Positions 47,992 through 57,194 of a DNA stretch of 64,000 bases are shown here, piece after piece (position 1 is the first letter of the stretch; every line of letters starts with the position of its first letter). A program made the position numbers and the translations under genes. The stretch is from Flavobacterium luteolum (GTDB taxonomy: Bacteria > Bacteroidota > Bacteroidia > Flavobacteriales > Flavobacteriaceae). The stretch is taken from contig NZ_CP114286.1 of the NCBI RefSeq assembly GCF_027111275.1, forward strand, positions 2,294,001-2,358,000, given 5' to 3'. Under the pieces are notes generated by a model that saw only the letters and a list, made by a program, of their open reading frames with translations, was not told the DNA's origin and did not search any database.

Positions 47992-49539
47992 CTAATTTGT
48001 TTTCTTAGGCTTTAAATGATAAGCGGTATATAATGAAATTGCTGCCAGAAAAATCCAGAAAACATCGATAAAGAAAATCTGAAATTTGTTTTGCATAAAA
48101 GAATTCCAAAACCAATCTCCAGAAACGATTCCGTTGGTAACTGGAATTAAGAATCCTAAAATACTTCCTGAAATCAGGCAGAATTTATTGGTAAAAGCGT
48201 CATTCTTTTTAATGATAAAGAATATGGTAAGCACCAACCATCCTCCAAAATAAAGCGCATACAAATTAGACTGACTTAAAGGGTAGAAAATTTTGCTTCC
48301 GATAAAAGCCAGTGCTGTAATTGGATACATGCTTAAGCAAATCGCTAGATAAATGCGAACAACAGCATTATTGAAGCGTCTTTTCTTTTCTGGCATATTG
48401 TTTTTTTGTCGGGCAACAAGCCAAATCATAACTCCAGAAATAATGACAAAACAAGTTATAATTCCTAAAATGAAACTTACGATTTTCAATGCATATCCGC
48501 CATAATCGCCAAAATGTATTCGGTACAAAACATTTTTTACAACATCTAAATAGCTGGTATGTAAAACAGGATCTTTTTTAGCAATTTCTTTTCCGTCTGC
48601 AATACGGTAAACTATTTTCCCTATTCCAGTAAATTTTTTATGACTCAAAAGCTCACCTTCTACCAAAACATGCATATTGGCATCTCCATAATTTTGGATA
48701 AAAACACGAGTGATTTCAAAATCAGCCCAGTTTTTTTTGGTTTTAGCAACCAGTTCATTAATAGTAAATGGATTTGCCAGTTTTTTATTTTCAAACTTAT
48801 AATCAGGGTCAGTGTATTCTAACTCCTTATATAATTTATCTTGATCTCCTTTGTACAAAGCCATTACAGCCGGTGCTACAATTAAAAGCTTAATCATAAA
48901 AAATGCTCCTGTAACCGCATATACAAATTGGAAAGGCAAGCCAATCATTCCTAAAGCAGTATGTGCATCTGTCCAAAGTGTTTTTAATTTTTCTTTTGGA
49001 CGGAACATGTAAAAGTTAGACACGATTTTGTTCCAATGCAATAAAACTCCTGTTATGATTGCAAAAAGAAAGAACAAAGCTGTAAATCCCGCCAAATAAT
49101 ATCCTGCAGGATAAGGAATCTGCGCCAGAAAATGTAGGCGATATAAGAGTTCGCCTAACGAATAAGATTCTTGATACGTATAGGTTTTGTAGTTTTTGTT
49201 GTCTAAATAAAAAAACTCGCCCGCCTGTTGTTTTTTTGGAGCCAATGTGTCTTTGGTTCCTTCCATATATACAGCAACCCTATTTTCTACTGAAGGTTTA
49301 GAAATGGTAATATTTCTTCCGTGCAAAACGTATTTTTTGTCCAAATACTGTAGTGCGTTATTATAATCTAATTGAATTTCTCTTGTGATTGCTGTAGATT
49401 CACTTCTTTCCCAATTGATGATTTCATCTCTAAAAAAAGAAAAAGACCCAGCAAAGAAAATTACAAAAAGAACTACACTGATAACGATGCCGCTGACAGT
49501 ATGTGTGTGAAAATAGATATTGTAATGACGGTTATTCAT
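47992..49539 (-). CDS. PepSY domain membrane protein (iron-siderophore reductase type)
   Basis: 515 residues. It begins NIYFHTHTVSGIVISVVLFVIFFAGSFSFFRDEI, the same architecture as the 370-residue neighbour but longer, with a central periplasmic region (about 200-330) and additional C-terminal helices (five or more after residue 350). The histidines IYFHTHT, TDAHTALG and RIHFGDYGGYALK are the likely redox-cofactor ligands of this family. It starts 5 bp before the end of the upstream small membrane gene, so it is translationally close to it. Expected to help release iron from imported siderophores at the inner membrane. Confidence 0.88.
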   Translation of the reverse strand: MNNRHYNIYFHTHTVSGIVISVVLFVIFFAGSFSFFRDEIINWERSESTAITREIQLDYNNALQYLDKKYVLHGRNITISKPSVENRVAVYMEGTKDTLAPKKQQAGEFFYLDNKNYKTYTYQESYSLGELLYRLHFLAQIPYPAGYYLAGFTALFFLFAIITGVLLHWNKIVSNFYMFRPKEKLKTLWTDAHTALGMIGLPFQFVYAVTGAFFMIKLLIVAPAVMALYKGDQDKLYKELEYTDPDYKFENKKLANPFTINELVAKTKKNWADFEITRVFIQNYGDANMHVLVEGELLSHKKFTGIGKIVYRIADGKEIAKKDPVLHTSYLDVVKNVLYRIHFGDYGGYALKIVSFILGIITCFVIISGVMIWLVARQKNNMPEKKRRFNNAVVRIYLAICLSMYPITALAFIGSKIFYPLSQSNLYALYFGGWLVLTIFFIIKKNDAFTNKFCLISGSILGFLIPVTNGIVSGDWFWNSFMQNKFQIFFIDVFWIFLAAISLYTAYHLKPKKTN

Positions 49540-49544
49540 AAATA

Positions 49545-49847
49545 TTATTGTGCCGTATGGTTATAGGTTTGACCCAAATAAATGAAAAGACAAAAAAGTA
49601 AAGACAACAGAATATAAACTCCCCAAATTTTCCAGCCACTTTTGGCTAAGAAAGCAATAATCATTAAGGCTACCCATAGAATAAAACCGCTGAAAGCCAT
49701 TGTGATTAATACATCTTTGCGGCTAAACCAAGCGGCTAAAGCCAAATGAAAAGTAACAGAAACAAAGTATCCGCCTAAAATTGCAGCAGTAATTTTGGAA
49801 AAACGAGGCCAAAAAGAAGGATTTAGATATTTTGAATTTGCTGGCAT
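49545..49847 (-). CDS. Small membrane protein, DUF3649-like, iron-uptake associated
   Basis: 100 residues with three membrane helices (ITAAILGGYFVSVTFHLALAAW, VLITMAFSGFILWVALMIIAFLA, IWGVYILLSLLFCLFIYLG). Size, topology and position beside a PepSY protein and a TonB receptor match the DUF3649-type iron-uptake proteins of proteobacterial fhuE-like operons. This is recognition by context more than by strong motif, so the name is tentative. Ends 5 bp before the PepSY gene. Confidence 0.7.
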   Translation of the reverse strand: MPANSKYLNPSFWPRFSKITAAILGGYFVSVTFHLALAAWFSRKDVLITMAFSGFILWVALMIIAFLAKSGWKIWGVYILLSLLFCLFIYLGQTYNHTAQ

Positions 49848-49866
49848 GGTATAATTAAAGTAGATT

Positions 49867-50199
49867 TTAGTTATAATAAAATTCAGTTACGGCAATAAAA
49901 ATTAATAGAGCCAAAAGTAACTTACTGTTTATTTTTTTTAAAGGCGTAAGAATAATGATTAAGCTTCCAACGGTCATGAGCTGTATAAAAAACATCAAAG
50001 TTCCGCAACCCAATGATTGTGTAAAAAGCCACATTGCATAAGCTGTAAGCAAGAGCATTAATCCGATGATTTTAGTTTGCTTTGGATTTTTCTGCATCCA
50101 TTTTTCAAAGCCTAAATCATACGATAACACTGCTCTTTTCGAAGTATAATACAGTGTGTAAAAAGCTAAGAAAACGATAAGGCTGGCAATTGTAATCAT
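49867..50199 (-). CDS. Small membrane protein, DUF3325-like, iron-uptake associated
   Basis: About 110 residues from ATG 50199 (MITIASLIVFLAF); a TTG two codons upstream is less likely. Three membrane helices, with a cysteine in the middle segment (LFTQSLGCGTLMFFIQLMTVGS). Gene order TonB receptor, DUF3325-like, DUF3649-like, PepSY is the same set found in siderophore operons of proteobacteria, here in a Bacteroidetes background. Molecular role unknown. Confidence 0.68.
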   Translation of the reverse strand: MITIASLIVFLAFYTLYYTSKRAVLSYDLGFEKWMQKNPKQTKIIGLMLLLTAYAMWLFTQSLGCGTLMFFIQLMTVGSLIIILTPLKKINSKLLLALLIFIAVTEFYYN

Positions 50200-50215
50200 A
50201 ATCAATTAGAATTTA

Positions 50216-50246
50216 AAAACACCTTCCGGTGAAGGAAGGTGTTTTT
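50216..50246 (-). terminator. Terminator after the first siderophore receptor
   Basis: AAACACCTTCC and GGAAGGTGTTT arms with T residues on the minus-strand side. It stands between the receptor and the small membrane genes, so the latter rely on readthrough or their own promoter. Confidence 0.8.
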
Positions 50247-50254
50247 GTTATTTA

Positions 50255-52750
50255 TTAGAATCTGTATGAAAAGTTTGCAGATAAGCTTCTCATATTTTTT
50301 GGATGAATTGTTGACCAACCATCGTAAGTGTCAGCATTAGCAATATTGTCTAATTTTAATGTCAATGTAAATTTCTCTGTTCCGTAAAAAATAGAAGAAT
50401 TTAAAACAGTGTAAGATGGAATTGTAAACTGTCCAACAACATTCCTGTTCATGATTAAGTTCTTGTCAGCATAGTTTCCACCAAAACCTAAACCAAATCC
50501 TTGTAAATCTCCTTCAGAGAATTTGTAACTTGCCCAAAAGTTTGCTGTGTTTCTTGGCCCTGAACTCTCAGGTCTGTTTCCTACGAACGAAGGATCTCCA
50601 GCATTTAAGATAGCGTCTACATAGCTATAACCAGCAACAATGTTTAAACCAGTAACTGGATTTGCAACGATTTCTGCTTCAAAACCTTTGTTTCTTTGTT
50701 CTCCATCTTGGTAAGAAGTTTGAGTTGGTACTCCTTCAGGTGTAGAACCATAAACAGTATAAACCTGATCTGTTACTTTGATGTCATAATAGCTAAATGT
50801 TGCGTAAACTTTATCTTTAAGAACATTTAATTTAGTTCCAATTTCAAATTGGTTAGCGTGTTCTGGTTTGAAAGTTCTTGGAATAACTACGCCATTTAAA
50901 CCGGTATCAGTTGTTGGCGCTGTATTCGTAAAACCATCCATGTAGTTGGCAAAAATCGAAACTTTGTCAATAATTGGCTGATAAACTAGACCAAATTTTG
51001 GTGAAAAAGAAGTTTGATTAAAATCATCAACATTTGTAGTAACGTCGCCAGCAGTCATAAAACGGTCTACACGTAAACTTGCCATTGCAGATAACGCAGG
51101 AGTAATATTGATTACATCTGAGGCATAAGCACTAATAACTTCTTGTTTTGTTTTGTTATTGTTTGCACTAGCTTCTGCTAAAAGTTTGTCAGAACCAGCT
51201 TTTGTTAGGACACCACTGTCACCATTTGTAATATATTTTGCAGGATCTGTTATATTAAATACGTATTGGTTTACAGTTGCTACATCTAAGTTTCCGATAT
51301 AAACTCTTCCATTTGATACGTATCCAGAACCATTATCAACTTGACCTCTATTAAAGTAATCTAAACCAACAACAATTCTGTTTCTTAAGCTTCCGATTTT
51401 AAAATCGCCAATAAAGTTTTGTTGAATATCTGTTGTTAAAGTTGTTGTATCTTGGTAATTCATTGAACGTCCCAAAACAATCCCTTGATTTACCTCTGCA
51501 GGTGCATATTGTGTTCCTTCATACAAATAAGTATAATAGCCTTCAGATTTAGATGACCCTCTAGATAAAACTGTTTGAGAAGTCCATTGGTCAGAGATTT
51601 TGTAATTCATTTGCCCTTGAAGAGAGTATGAAGGAGTTTCAATTGCAAGTTCGTTACTTGTATAAGAACGTTTGTTATCATAACCCAATTCATCCATATT
51701 ATGAACTCTTAGTGGGGCACCTCTGTCTAAAAACAACATAGTAGGATTGGTCTGTTTGTTGTTCATGAATTCAGTATTAATAAAGAACGAAAGTCTGTCG
51801 CTCACTTGGTAAGATAAAGATGGAGCAAAGAAAAATGATTTTCTGAAACCAGCATCTTGAAAGCTGTTTTCTGTATGGTAAGCAGTATTAACTCTAAAAT
51901 TAATTTTGTGCTCTTCGTCTACAGGAGTATTAATGTCTGCAGTTACACGGTTTAACCCATAGCTTCCTGCTGTATAGCTCACCTCTCCGCCAAAATGGTC
52001 GTAAGGCTTTTTAGTAGTTAAGTTGATTAAACCTCCGTAAGAAATTAAACTACTTCCAAATAAGGTTCCAGAAGGTCCTTTAATAACTTCAATTTTGTCA
52101 ATATTTGCAGGATCGATACTTCCGTTATTCAAAGCCGGTAATCCATTTGTCATTGTTGGTTGCACGGCAAATCCTCTTAGAGAGAAATATCCTGCACCGT
52201 CGCCGCCGCGTCCAGTAGAAGCCCAAAGAGGAGATAATCCAGGTGCATTTTTAAGTGCATCATCAATATTCGTCACTACTTGCTCTTTTAAAAGTTCACC
52301 AGTAATTGTAGTATAAACTTGTGGGTTTTCAAGATTTTTAAGCGGTAATCTTGATACTTGTTGATTTTCTTTACGAGCTAACGGGTTTTTTCTGCCGTTT
52401 CCGTTAATTACAATTTCGCTTAACTGCTCAGAGTTTGAGGTAATACTGAAATTTTCAATTAATTCGTCTCCACTATTAAGCGTAATGCTTTTTTCTTTAG
52501 ATGTAAATCCAACTGCCGAGACTCTAATGATATAAGTTCCAGGTTTAAGGTTCTTTATTTCGTAGTTACCTTTGTTGTCTGTGTTTGTTCCAATTTTTGT
52601 TCCTTTTAAAGCAACAGATATATTATCTGCAGTTCCGCTATCTGAACTAATCTGACCTTTTATTGTCGCTTTCTCCTGTGCCCAAACAGATGTTCCTGTA
52701 AGAAGAACAAAGCATAAAGTTAAGAGCGAAATCGTAAATTTTAATTTCAT
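50255..52750 (-). CDS. TonB-dependent siderophore receptor
   Basis: 831 residues. Signal peptide (LLTLCFVLLTGTSVWAQEK), carboxypeptidase-regulatory-like domain (about 28-115), plug (GPSGTLFGSSLISYGGLINLTTKKP) and 22-strand barrel ending SLSANFSYRF. Close paralogue of the 817-residue receptor at 45426. The domain layout fits ferric hydroxamate-type receptors; the siderophore is not known. A good promoter (52778-52809) and a perfect AT palindrome (52814-52834) lie upstream. It is followed by two small membrane genes and a PepSY gene after a terminator-like hairpin. Confidence 0.93.
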   Translation of the reverse strand: MKLKFTISLLTLCFVLLTGTSVWAQEKATIKGQISSDSGTADNISVALKGTKIGTNTDNKGNYEIKNLKPGTYIIRVSAVGFTSKEKSITLNSGDELIENFSITSNSEQLSEIVINGNGRKNPLARKENQQVSRLPLKNLENPQVYTTITGELLKEQVVTNIDDALKNAPGLSPLWASTGRGGDGAGYFSLRGFAVQPTMTNGLPALNNGSIDPANIDKIEVIKGPSGTLFGSSLISYGGLINLTTKKPYDHFGGEVSYTAGSYGLNRVTADINTPVDEEHKINFRVNTAYHTENSFQDAGFRKSFFFAPSLSYQVSDRLSFFINTEFMNNKQTNPTMLFLDRGAPLRVHNMDELGYDNKRSYTSNELAIETPSYSLQGQMNYKISDQWTSQTVLSRGSSKSEGYYTYLYEGTQYAPAEVNQGIVLGRSMNYQDTTTLTTDIQQNFIGDFKIGSLRNRIVVGLDYFNRGQVDNGSGYVSNGRVYIGNLDVATVNQYVFNITDPAKYITNGDSGVLTKAGSDKLLAEASANNNKTKQEVISAYASDVINITPALSAMASLRVDRFMTAGDVTTNVDDFNQTSFSPKFGLVYQPIIDKVSIFANYMDGFTNTAPTTDTGLNGVVIPRTFKPEHANQFEIGTKLNVLKDKVYATFSYYDIKVTDQVYTVYGSTPEGVPTQTSYQDGEQRNKGFEAEIVANPVTGLNIVAGYSYVDAILNAGDPSFVGNRPESSGPRNTANFWASYKFSEGDLQGFGLGFGGNYADKNLIMNRNVVGQFTIPSYTVLNSSIFYGTEKFTLTLKLDNIANADTYDGWSTIHPKNMRSLSANFSYRF

Positions 52751-52777
52751 TTTTATTTAGAATTAATTTTGATAGCG

Positions 52778-52809
52778 CAAATTTAATTGCTGATTTCCAA
52801 CTAAGCAAA
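52778..52809 (-). promoter_or_regulatory. Promoter of the first siderophore receptor
   Basis: Minus-strand TTTG (52809-52806), 20 nt, TAAATTTG (52785-52778): a full match to the Bacteroidetes promoter. Predicted start about 20 nt before the ATG. Confidence 0.7.
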
Positions 52810-52813
52810 TTGT

Positions 52814-52834
52814 TTTTATTTATTCTAAATAAAA
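52814..52834. promoter_or_regulatory. Perfect 9-3-9 AT palindrome upstream of the receptor promoter
   Basis: Arms TTTTATTTA (52814-52822) and TAAATAAAA (52826-52834) around TTC. It lies 5 bp upstream of the -33 box. It shares a 19-bp core with the leader of the second receptor (around 47882-47896). Candidate iron-regulator site. Confidence 0.5.
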
Positions 52835-52880
52835 TATTTTTTAAGGGTTAAAATTTACATTAATTCAAAAAATTAACATC

Positions 52881-52908
52881 TTAAGCTAATCTTAAGCCAA
52901 TATTAAGC
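52881..52908. promoter_or_regulatory. Three TTAAGC direct repeats with an 11-bp period
   Basis: TTAAGC at 52881-52886, 52892-52897 and 52903-52908, each exactly 11 bp apart, between the sucB terminator and the receptor promoter. This spacing is that of tandem sites for OmpR/PhoB-type response regulators. Confidence 0.5.
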
Positions 52909-52911
52909 AAA

Positions 52912-52945
52912 AAAAAGCCCGTTCTATTGAAAGAACAGGCTTTTT
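52912..52945 (-). terminator. Terminator of the sucAB unit
   Basis: AGCCCGTTCT and AGAACAGGCT arms (one mismatch) with A and T tracts on both sides, 23 bp after the sucB stop. Confidence 0.88.
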
Positions 52946-52967
52946 ATATTGTAGAAAATTCTTAAAA

Positions 52968-54212
52968 TTACAACTCTAAAGCACGTTTAGCGTCTCCATT
53001 CATCAATAATTCTACTGGATTTTCTAAAGCTTCTTTAACAGCAACTAAGAAACCAACAGATTCACGTCCGTCGATAATTCTGTGGTCGTAAGAAAGAGCA
53101 ACATACATCATTGGGTGAATTTCAACTTTCCCGTTTACAGCGATTGGACGCTCGATGATGTTGTGCATTCCTAAAATTCCTGATTGAGGAGGGTTGATAA
53201 TTGGAGTAGATAACATACTTCCGAAAACACCACCATTTGTGATTGTGAAAGTTCCTCCAGTCATATCGTCAACTGTAATTTGACCATCACGAGCTCTTAA
53301 AGCTAATCTTTTGATTTCAGCTTCAATTCCACGGAAAGTTAATAATTCAGCATTACGAACAACAGGAACCATTAATCCTTTTGGTCCAGAAACTGCGATT
53401 GAGATGTCAGCAAAATCATAAGCAATTTTGTAGTCACCGTCCATCATAGAGTTAACATCTGGATATAATTGTAAAGCTCTTGTAACTGCTTTTGTAAAGA
53501 ATGACATGAAACCTAAACCTAAACCACCATGTTTAGCTTTGAACGCATCTTTGTATTCATTACGAATTTGGTTAATTGGCGTCATGTTTACCTCGTTGAA
53601 AGTGGTAAGCATAGCTGTTTCGTTTTTAGCCGAAACCAATCTTTCTGCTACTTTACGACGTAACATAGATAATTTTGTACGCTCAGTTCCACGGCTTCCA
53701 CCAGTTGGAGTTCCCATAGAAGGTACTGCATTTACAGCATCATCTTTAGTGATTCTTCCTCCTTTTCCAGTTCCCGAAACTGTTGCTGGAGCAATATTTT
53801 TTTCATCTAATATTTTTCTTGCTGCAGGAGATGGAGTTCCTGCTGCATAGCTTGTAGCAGCTGGAGCTTGAGCTGGAGCAGCTTTTGGTGCTTCTGCTTT
53901 TACTTCTGCCTTTGGAGCCTCAGCTTTCGGAGCTTCTGCTGCTGGAGCTGCAGACTCGCCTCCTGCTGGTTTTGCAGCATCTGTATCAATTAAACAAACT
54001 ACAGCGCCTACTGCAACTGTATCACCTTCTTCAGCTTTTAGTGTAATCACACCGCTCATTTCAGCAGGCAATTCAAGAGTAGCTTTGTCTGAATCAACTT
54101 CAGCAATAGCCTGATCTTTCTCTACATAATCTCCGTCTTTTACTAACCAAGTTGCAATTTCAACTTCTTTTATTGACTCCCCTGGTGATGGGACTTTCAT
54201 TTCTAAAATCAT
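52968..54212 (-). CDS. sucB: 2-oxoglutarate dehydrogenase E2, dihydrolipoamide succinyltransferase
   Basis: 414 residues. Lipoyl domain (about 1-75) with the modified lysine in [10 protein letters not shown]; an Ala/Pro/Lys-rich linker with repeats of EAPKAE (about 80-125); the E3/E1-binding peripheral domain ([13 protein letters not shown] ... [11 protein letters not shown]); and a catalytic domain ending [17 protein letters not shown] (active His and Asp) . It transfers the succinyl group to CoA in the TCA cycle. It follows sucA with a 90-bp gap that contains a strong palindrome. E3 is not in this window. Confidence 0.97.
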   Translation of the reverse strand: MILEMKVPSPGESIKEVEIATWLVKDGDYVEKDQAIAEVDSDKATLELPAEMSGVITLKAEEGDTVAVGAVVCLIDTDAAKPAGGESAAPAAEAPKAEAPKAEVKAEAPKAAPAQAPAATSYAAGTPSPAARKILDEKNIAPATVSGTGKGGRITKDDAVNAVPSMGTPTGGSRGTERTKLSMLRRKVAERLVSAKNETAMLTTFNEVNMTPINQIRNEYKDAFKAKHGGLGLGFMSFFTKAVTRALQLYPDVNSMMDGDYKIAYDFADISIAVSGPKGLMVPVVRNAELLTFRGIEAEIKRLALRARDGQITVDDMTGGTFTITNGGVFGSMLSTPIINPPQSGILGMHNIIERPIAVNGKVEIHPMMYVALSYDHRIIDGRESVGFLVAVKEALENPVELLMNGDAKRALEL

Positions 54213-54253
54213 CTTATTTCTTTGTTTAAAGTTTAGTTAGTTTCAAGTTTCAG

Positions 54254-54271
54254 TCCCGATAGCTATCGGGA
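54254..54271. repeat. Palindrome TCCCGATAGCTATCGGGA, copy 2, between sucA and sucB
   Basis: Identical to the copy at 19697-19714. Here it is enlarged by outer arms GTTTCA and TGAAAC into a stem spanning about 54240-54290. It could modulate the sucA to sucB transcript ratio. Confidence 0.8.
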
Positions 54272-54302
54272 TTGAAACATGAAACATGAAACAATTTTTT
54301 TA

Positions 54303-57077
54303 TTATCTAAATAAATTTTTATCGAATACCATTCTAATTGCATCTGCATGACGACGTTTTGCACGTGTGTAGCTTCCAGATGCTGGCGCAGCGTATGCTT
54401 TTAATGAAGCCAATCTCCATTTTACAAGATCAAAGTTCATTAACATAAAGCTATAAGCTCCCATGTTTTTAGGTTCTTCTTGTGCCCAAACATAATCGTC
54501 TGCATTTGGATATTTTGCAATGATTTCTTTAATCTGCTCAATTGGGAAAGGGAATAATTGTTCGATACGAACAACCGCAACGTCATTTCTTCCGTTATTT
54601 TCTCTTTCTGCAACAATGTCATAATAGAATTTACCAGTAACAAAAACTAATGTTTTTACTTTCTTTTTATCTACTGTATTGTCATCAATTGTTTCTTGAA
54701 AACTTCCATTTGCTAACTCATCAACTGTAGATACACATCTTGGGTCACGCAATAAACTTTTTGGAGAGAAAACTACCAAAGGTTTACGGAAATTTGTTTT
54801 CATTTGTCTTCTTAACAAGTGGAAGAAGTTTGCTGGCGTTGTACAATCTGCAACATACATATTGTGTCTTGCACAAAGTTGTAAATAACGTTCCATTCTT
54901 GCAGAAGAGTGTTCAGCACCTTGGCCTTCATATCCGTGAGGCAATAACATCACAATACCATTTTGGTTGTTCCATTTGTCTTCACCACAAGAAATATATT
55001 GGTCAATCATAATTTGAGCTCCATTAGAGAAATCTCCAAATTGTGCTTCCCAAATCGTTAAGGCTTTTGGATTTGCCAATGCATATCCATAATCAAAACC
55101 TAAAACACCATATTCAGATAAAAGAGAGTTGAATACTCCAAACTTTCCTTTTTTGTTTTCAATAGCATCTAAAAGAATTACTTCTTCTTCAGAATCTTCA
55201 ACTTTAACTACCGCGTGACGGTGAGAGAAAGTTCCACGCTCTACGTCCTGACCAGAAATACGAACATCAAATCCTTCTGTTAAAAGAGATCCGTAAGCAA
55301 GTGCTTCTGCAGTTCCCCAATCAAGAGTGTTGTTGTCGTATCCAGCTTTTCTATCGGTAACAATTTTAGTAATCTTATTGATAAACTTCTTGTCAGATGG
55401 TAAAGTTGAGATGGTGTTGATGATAGAATCCAATCCTTTTTTATCAAAAGTAGTATCTACTTTTTGAAGCATTTGTGTATCAGTTACCTGAACAAATCCT
55501 TCCCATTCGTTTTTCATGAATGGAGTAATGATAGTCAAATCTTTTTTACGAGAAGCTTCTAAGTTTTCTTCTAATTGAGATTTGTATTCTTTTTCTAAAG
55601 CATTTACATAAGATGCATCGATTACGCCATCAGACAATAATTTCTCTGCATAGATGTCTCTTGGATTTTTATGTTTTGCGATGATTTTGTATAATACAGG
55701 TTGTGTGAAACGAGGTTCGTCACCTTCGTTGTGTCCATATTTTCTGTATCCTAATAAGTCGATAAATACATCACGTCCAAATTGCATTCTGTAGTCTAGT
55801 GCAAAAGATACAGCGTGTACAACAGCTTCTGCATCATCAGCATTTACGTGTAATACTGGAGAAAGCGTTACTTTGGCAACGTCTGTACAATATGTAGAAG
55901 AACGAGCATCTAAGTAATTCGTTGTAAAACCAACCTGATTGTTGATTACAATATGAATTGTACCGCCAGTTTTGTATCCGTCAAGTAAAGACATTTGAAT
56001 GATTTCATACAAAATACCCTGACCTGCAATAGCAGCATCTCCGTGTACTGCAATTGGCAATACTTTAGAGAAATCGTCATTATAATATTTATCTTGTTTT
56101 GCTCTTGTAATACCTTCAATTACAGCTCCAACAGTTTCTAAGTGAGAAGGGTTTGGTGCTAAATTGATGTTGATGCTTTTTCCAGATCTTGTTTTTTTGT
56201 CGGCAGTAAGACCTAGATGGTATTTTACGTCACCATCAAAATATTCCTGATCGTAATCTTTACCGTCAAACTCACCAAAAATATCCTGAGTAGATTTTCC
56301 GAAGATGTTTGCCAAAACGTTCAAACGACCACGGTGAGCCATTCCCATTACGAATTGTTCAACACCTTTTTCAGCAGCTTGTTCGATCAAAGCATCAAGA
56401 GCAGGGATGATAGATTCTCCACCTTCTAAAGAGAAACGTTTTTGTCCAACATATTTAGTATGAAGGAAGTTCTCGAAAGAAACGGCTTGATTTAATTTAT
56501 TTAAGATTGTTTTCTTTTCTTCTGTAGAGAAAGTTGGCTGATTAACATTTACAGCTAATTTATCTTGAATCCATTTTACAACGCCAGGATTTCTGATATA
56601 CATATACTCAATACCGATATGCTGGCAGTAAATTGCTTTTAAACGGTTTACAATATCCTGTAAAGAAGAAGGTGCCATTCCGATTGTTTGTGCAGCATCA
56701 AAAACAGTTGAAAGGTCAGCTGTAGATAATCCGAAGTTTTCAATATCCAAAGTTGGAGATGAAGTTCTACGGTCACGAACAGGATTTGTTTTCGTGAATA
56801 AATGCCCGCGCGTACGGTATCCGTCAATTAATTTAAGAACGTTGAATTCTTTCTTTAGTTTTTCAGAAATCTGACTATAATCTGTGTTATCGCTAGTCAC
56901 GTACTCAACGATCGTTTGCACAGGATTTTCGTCATTATAAACAGTTTGTCCAAAGTCGAAACCTTGAAAGAAACTTCTCCAGCTAGGCTCAACGCTATCT
57001 GGATTTACTAAATATTGATCGTATAATTGTGCAAAAAACTCAGTATGCGCTGCGTTTAAAAATGAAAACCTATCCAT
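54303..57077 (-). CDS. sucA: 2-oxoglutarate dehydrogenase E1 component
   Basis: 924 residues, thiamine-diphosphate-dependent decarboxylase of the TCA cycle. N-terminal motif FFAQLYDQYLVNPDSVEPSWRSFF; the active region AHRGRLNVLANI; ThDP/Mg site VHGDAAIAGQGILYE and INNQVGFTT; the pyrimidine-side segment SEYGVLGFDYGYALA; and HGYEGQGAEHSSARMERYLQLCA. Full length with no breaks. A divergent promoter region with a 10-4-10 palindrome separates it from the beta-barrel gene at 57195. Confidence 0.97.
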   Translation of the reverse strand: MDRFSFLNAAHTEFFAQLYDQYLVNPDSVEPSWRSFFQGFDFGQTVYNDENPVQTIVEYVTSDNTDYSQISEKLKKEFNVLKLIDGYRTRGHLFTKTNPVRDRRTSSPTLDIENFGLSTADLSTVFDAAQTIGMAPSSLQDIVNRLKAIYCQHIGIEYMYIRNPGVVKWIQDKLAVNVNQPTFSTEEKKTILNKLNQAVSFENFLHTKYVGQKRFSLEGGESIIPALDALIEQAAEKGVEQFVMGMAHRGRLNVLANIFGKSTQDIFGEFDGKDYDQEYFDGDVKYHLGLTADKKTRSGKSININLAPNPSHLETVGAVIEGITRAKQDKYYNDDFSKVLPIAVHGDAAIAGQGILYEIIQMSLLDGYKTGGTIHIVINNQVGFTTNYLDARSSTYCTDVAKVTLSPVLHVNADDAEAVVHAVSFALDYRMQFGRDVFIDLLGYRKYGHNEGDEPRFTQPVLYKIIAKHKNPRDIYAEKLLSDGVIDASYVNALEKEYKSQLEENLEASRKKDLTIITPFMKNEWEGFVQVTDTQMLQKVDTTFDKKGLDSIINTISTLPSDKKFINKITKIVTDRKAGYDNNTLDWGTAEALAYGSLLTEGFDVRISGQDVERGTFSHRHAVVKVEDSEEEVILLDAIENKKGKFGVFNSLLSEYGVLGFDYGYALANPKALTIWEAQFGDFSNGAQIMIDQYISCGEDKWNNQNGIVMLLPHGYEGQGAEHSSARMERYLQLCARHNMYVADCTTPANFFHLLRRQMKTNFRKPLVVFSPKSLLRDPRCVSTVDELANGSFQETIDDNTVDKKKVKTLVFVTGKFYYDIVAERENNGRNDVAVVRIEQLFPFPIEQIKEIIAKYPNADDYVWAQEEPKNMGAYSFMLMNFDLVKWRLASLKAYAAPASGSYTRAKRRHADAIRMVFDKNLFR

Positions 57078-57148
57078 AATATGAGTGAATATACTTTTTT
57101 GTTATATAGAAAGGCAAAAGTACAACAATCACATTTATTTAAATCTTT

Positions 57149-57172
57149 TTTTTACGTACTTTTACGTAAAAA
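57149..57172. promoter_or_regulatory. 10-4-10 palindrome in the sucA divergent promoter region
   Basis: TTTTTACGTA (57149-57158), CTTT, TACGTAAAAA (57163-57172), a perfect inverted repeat with TACGTA cores, midway between the divergent sucA and 57195 genes. A -7 type box for sucA (TACTTTTG) is at 57122-57115. Candidate operator shared by both genes. Confidence 0.5.
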
Positions 57173-57194
57173 TTTGTTAAAATAAACGTTAACT

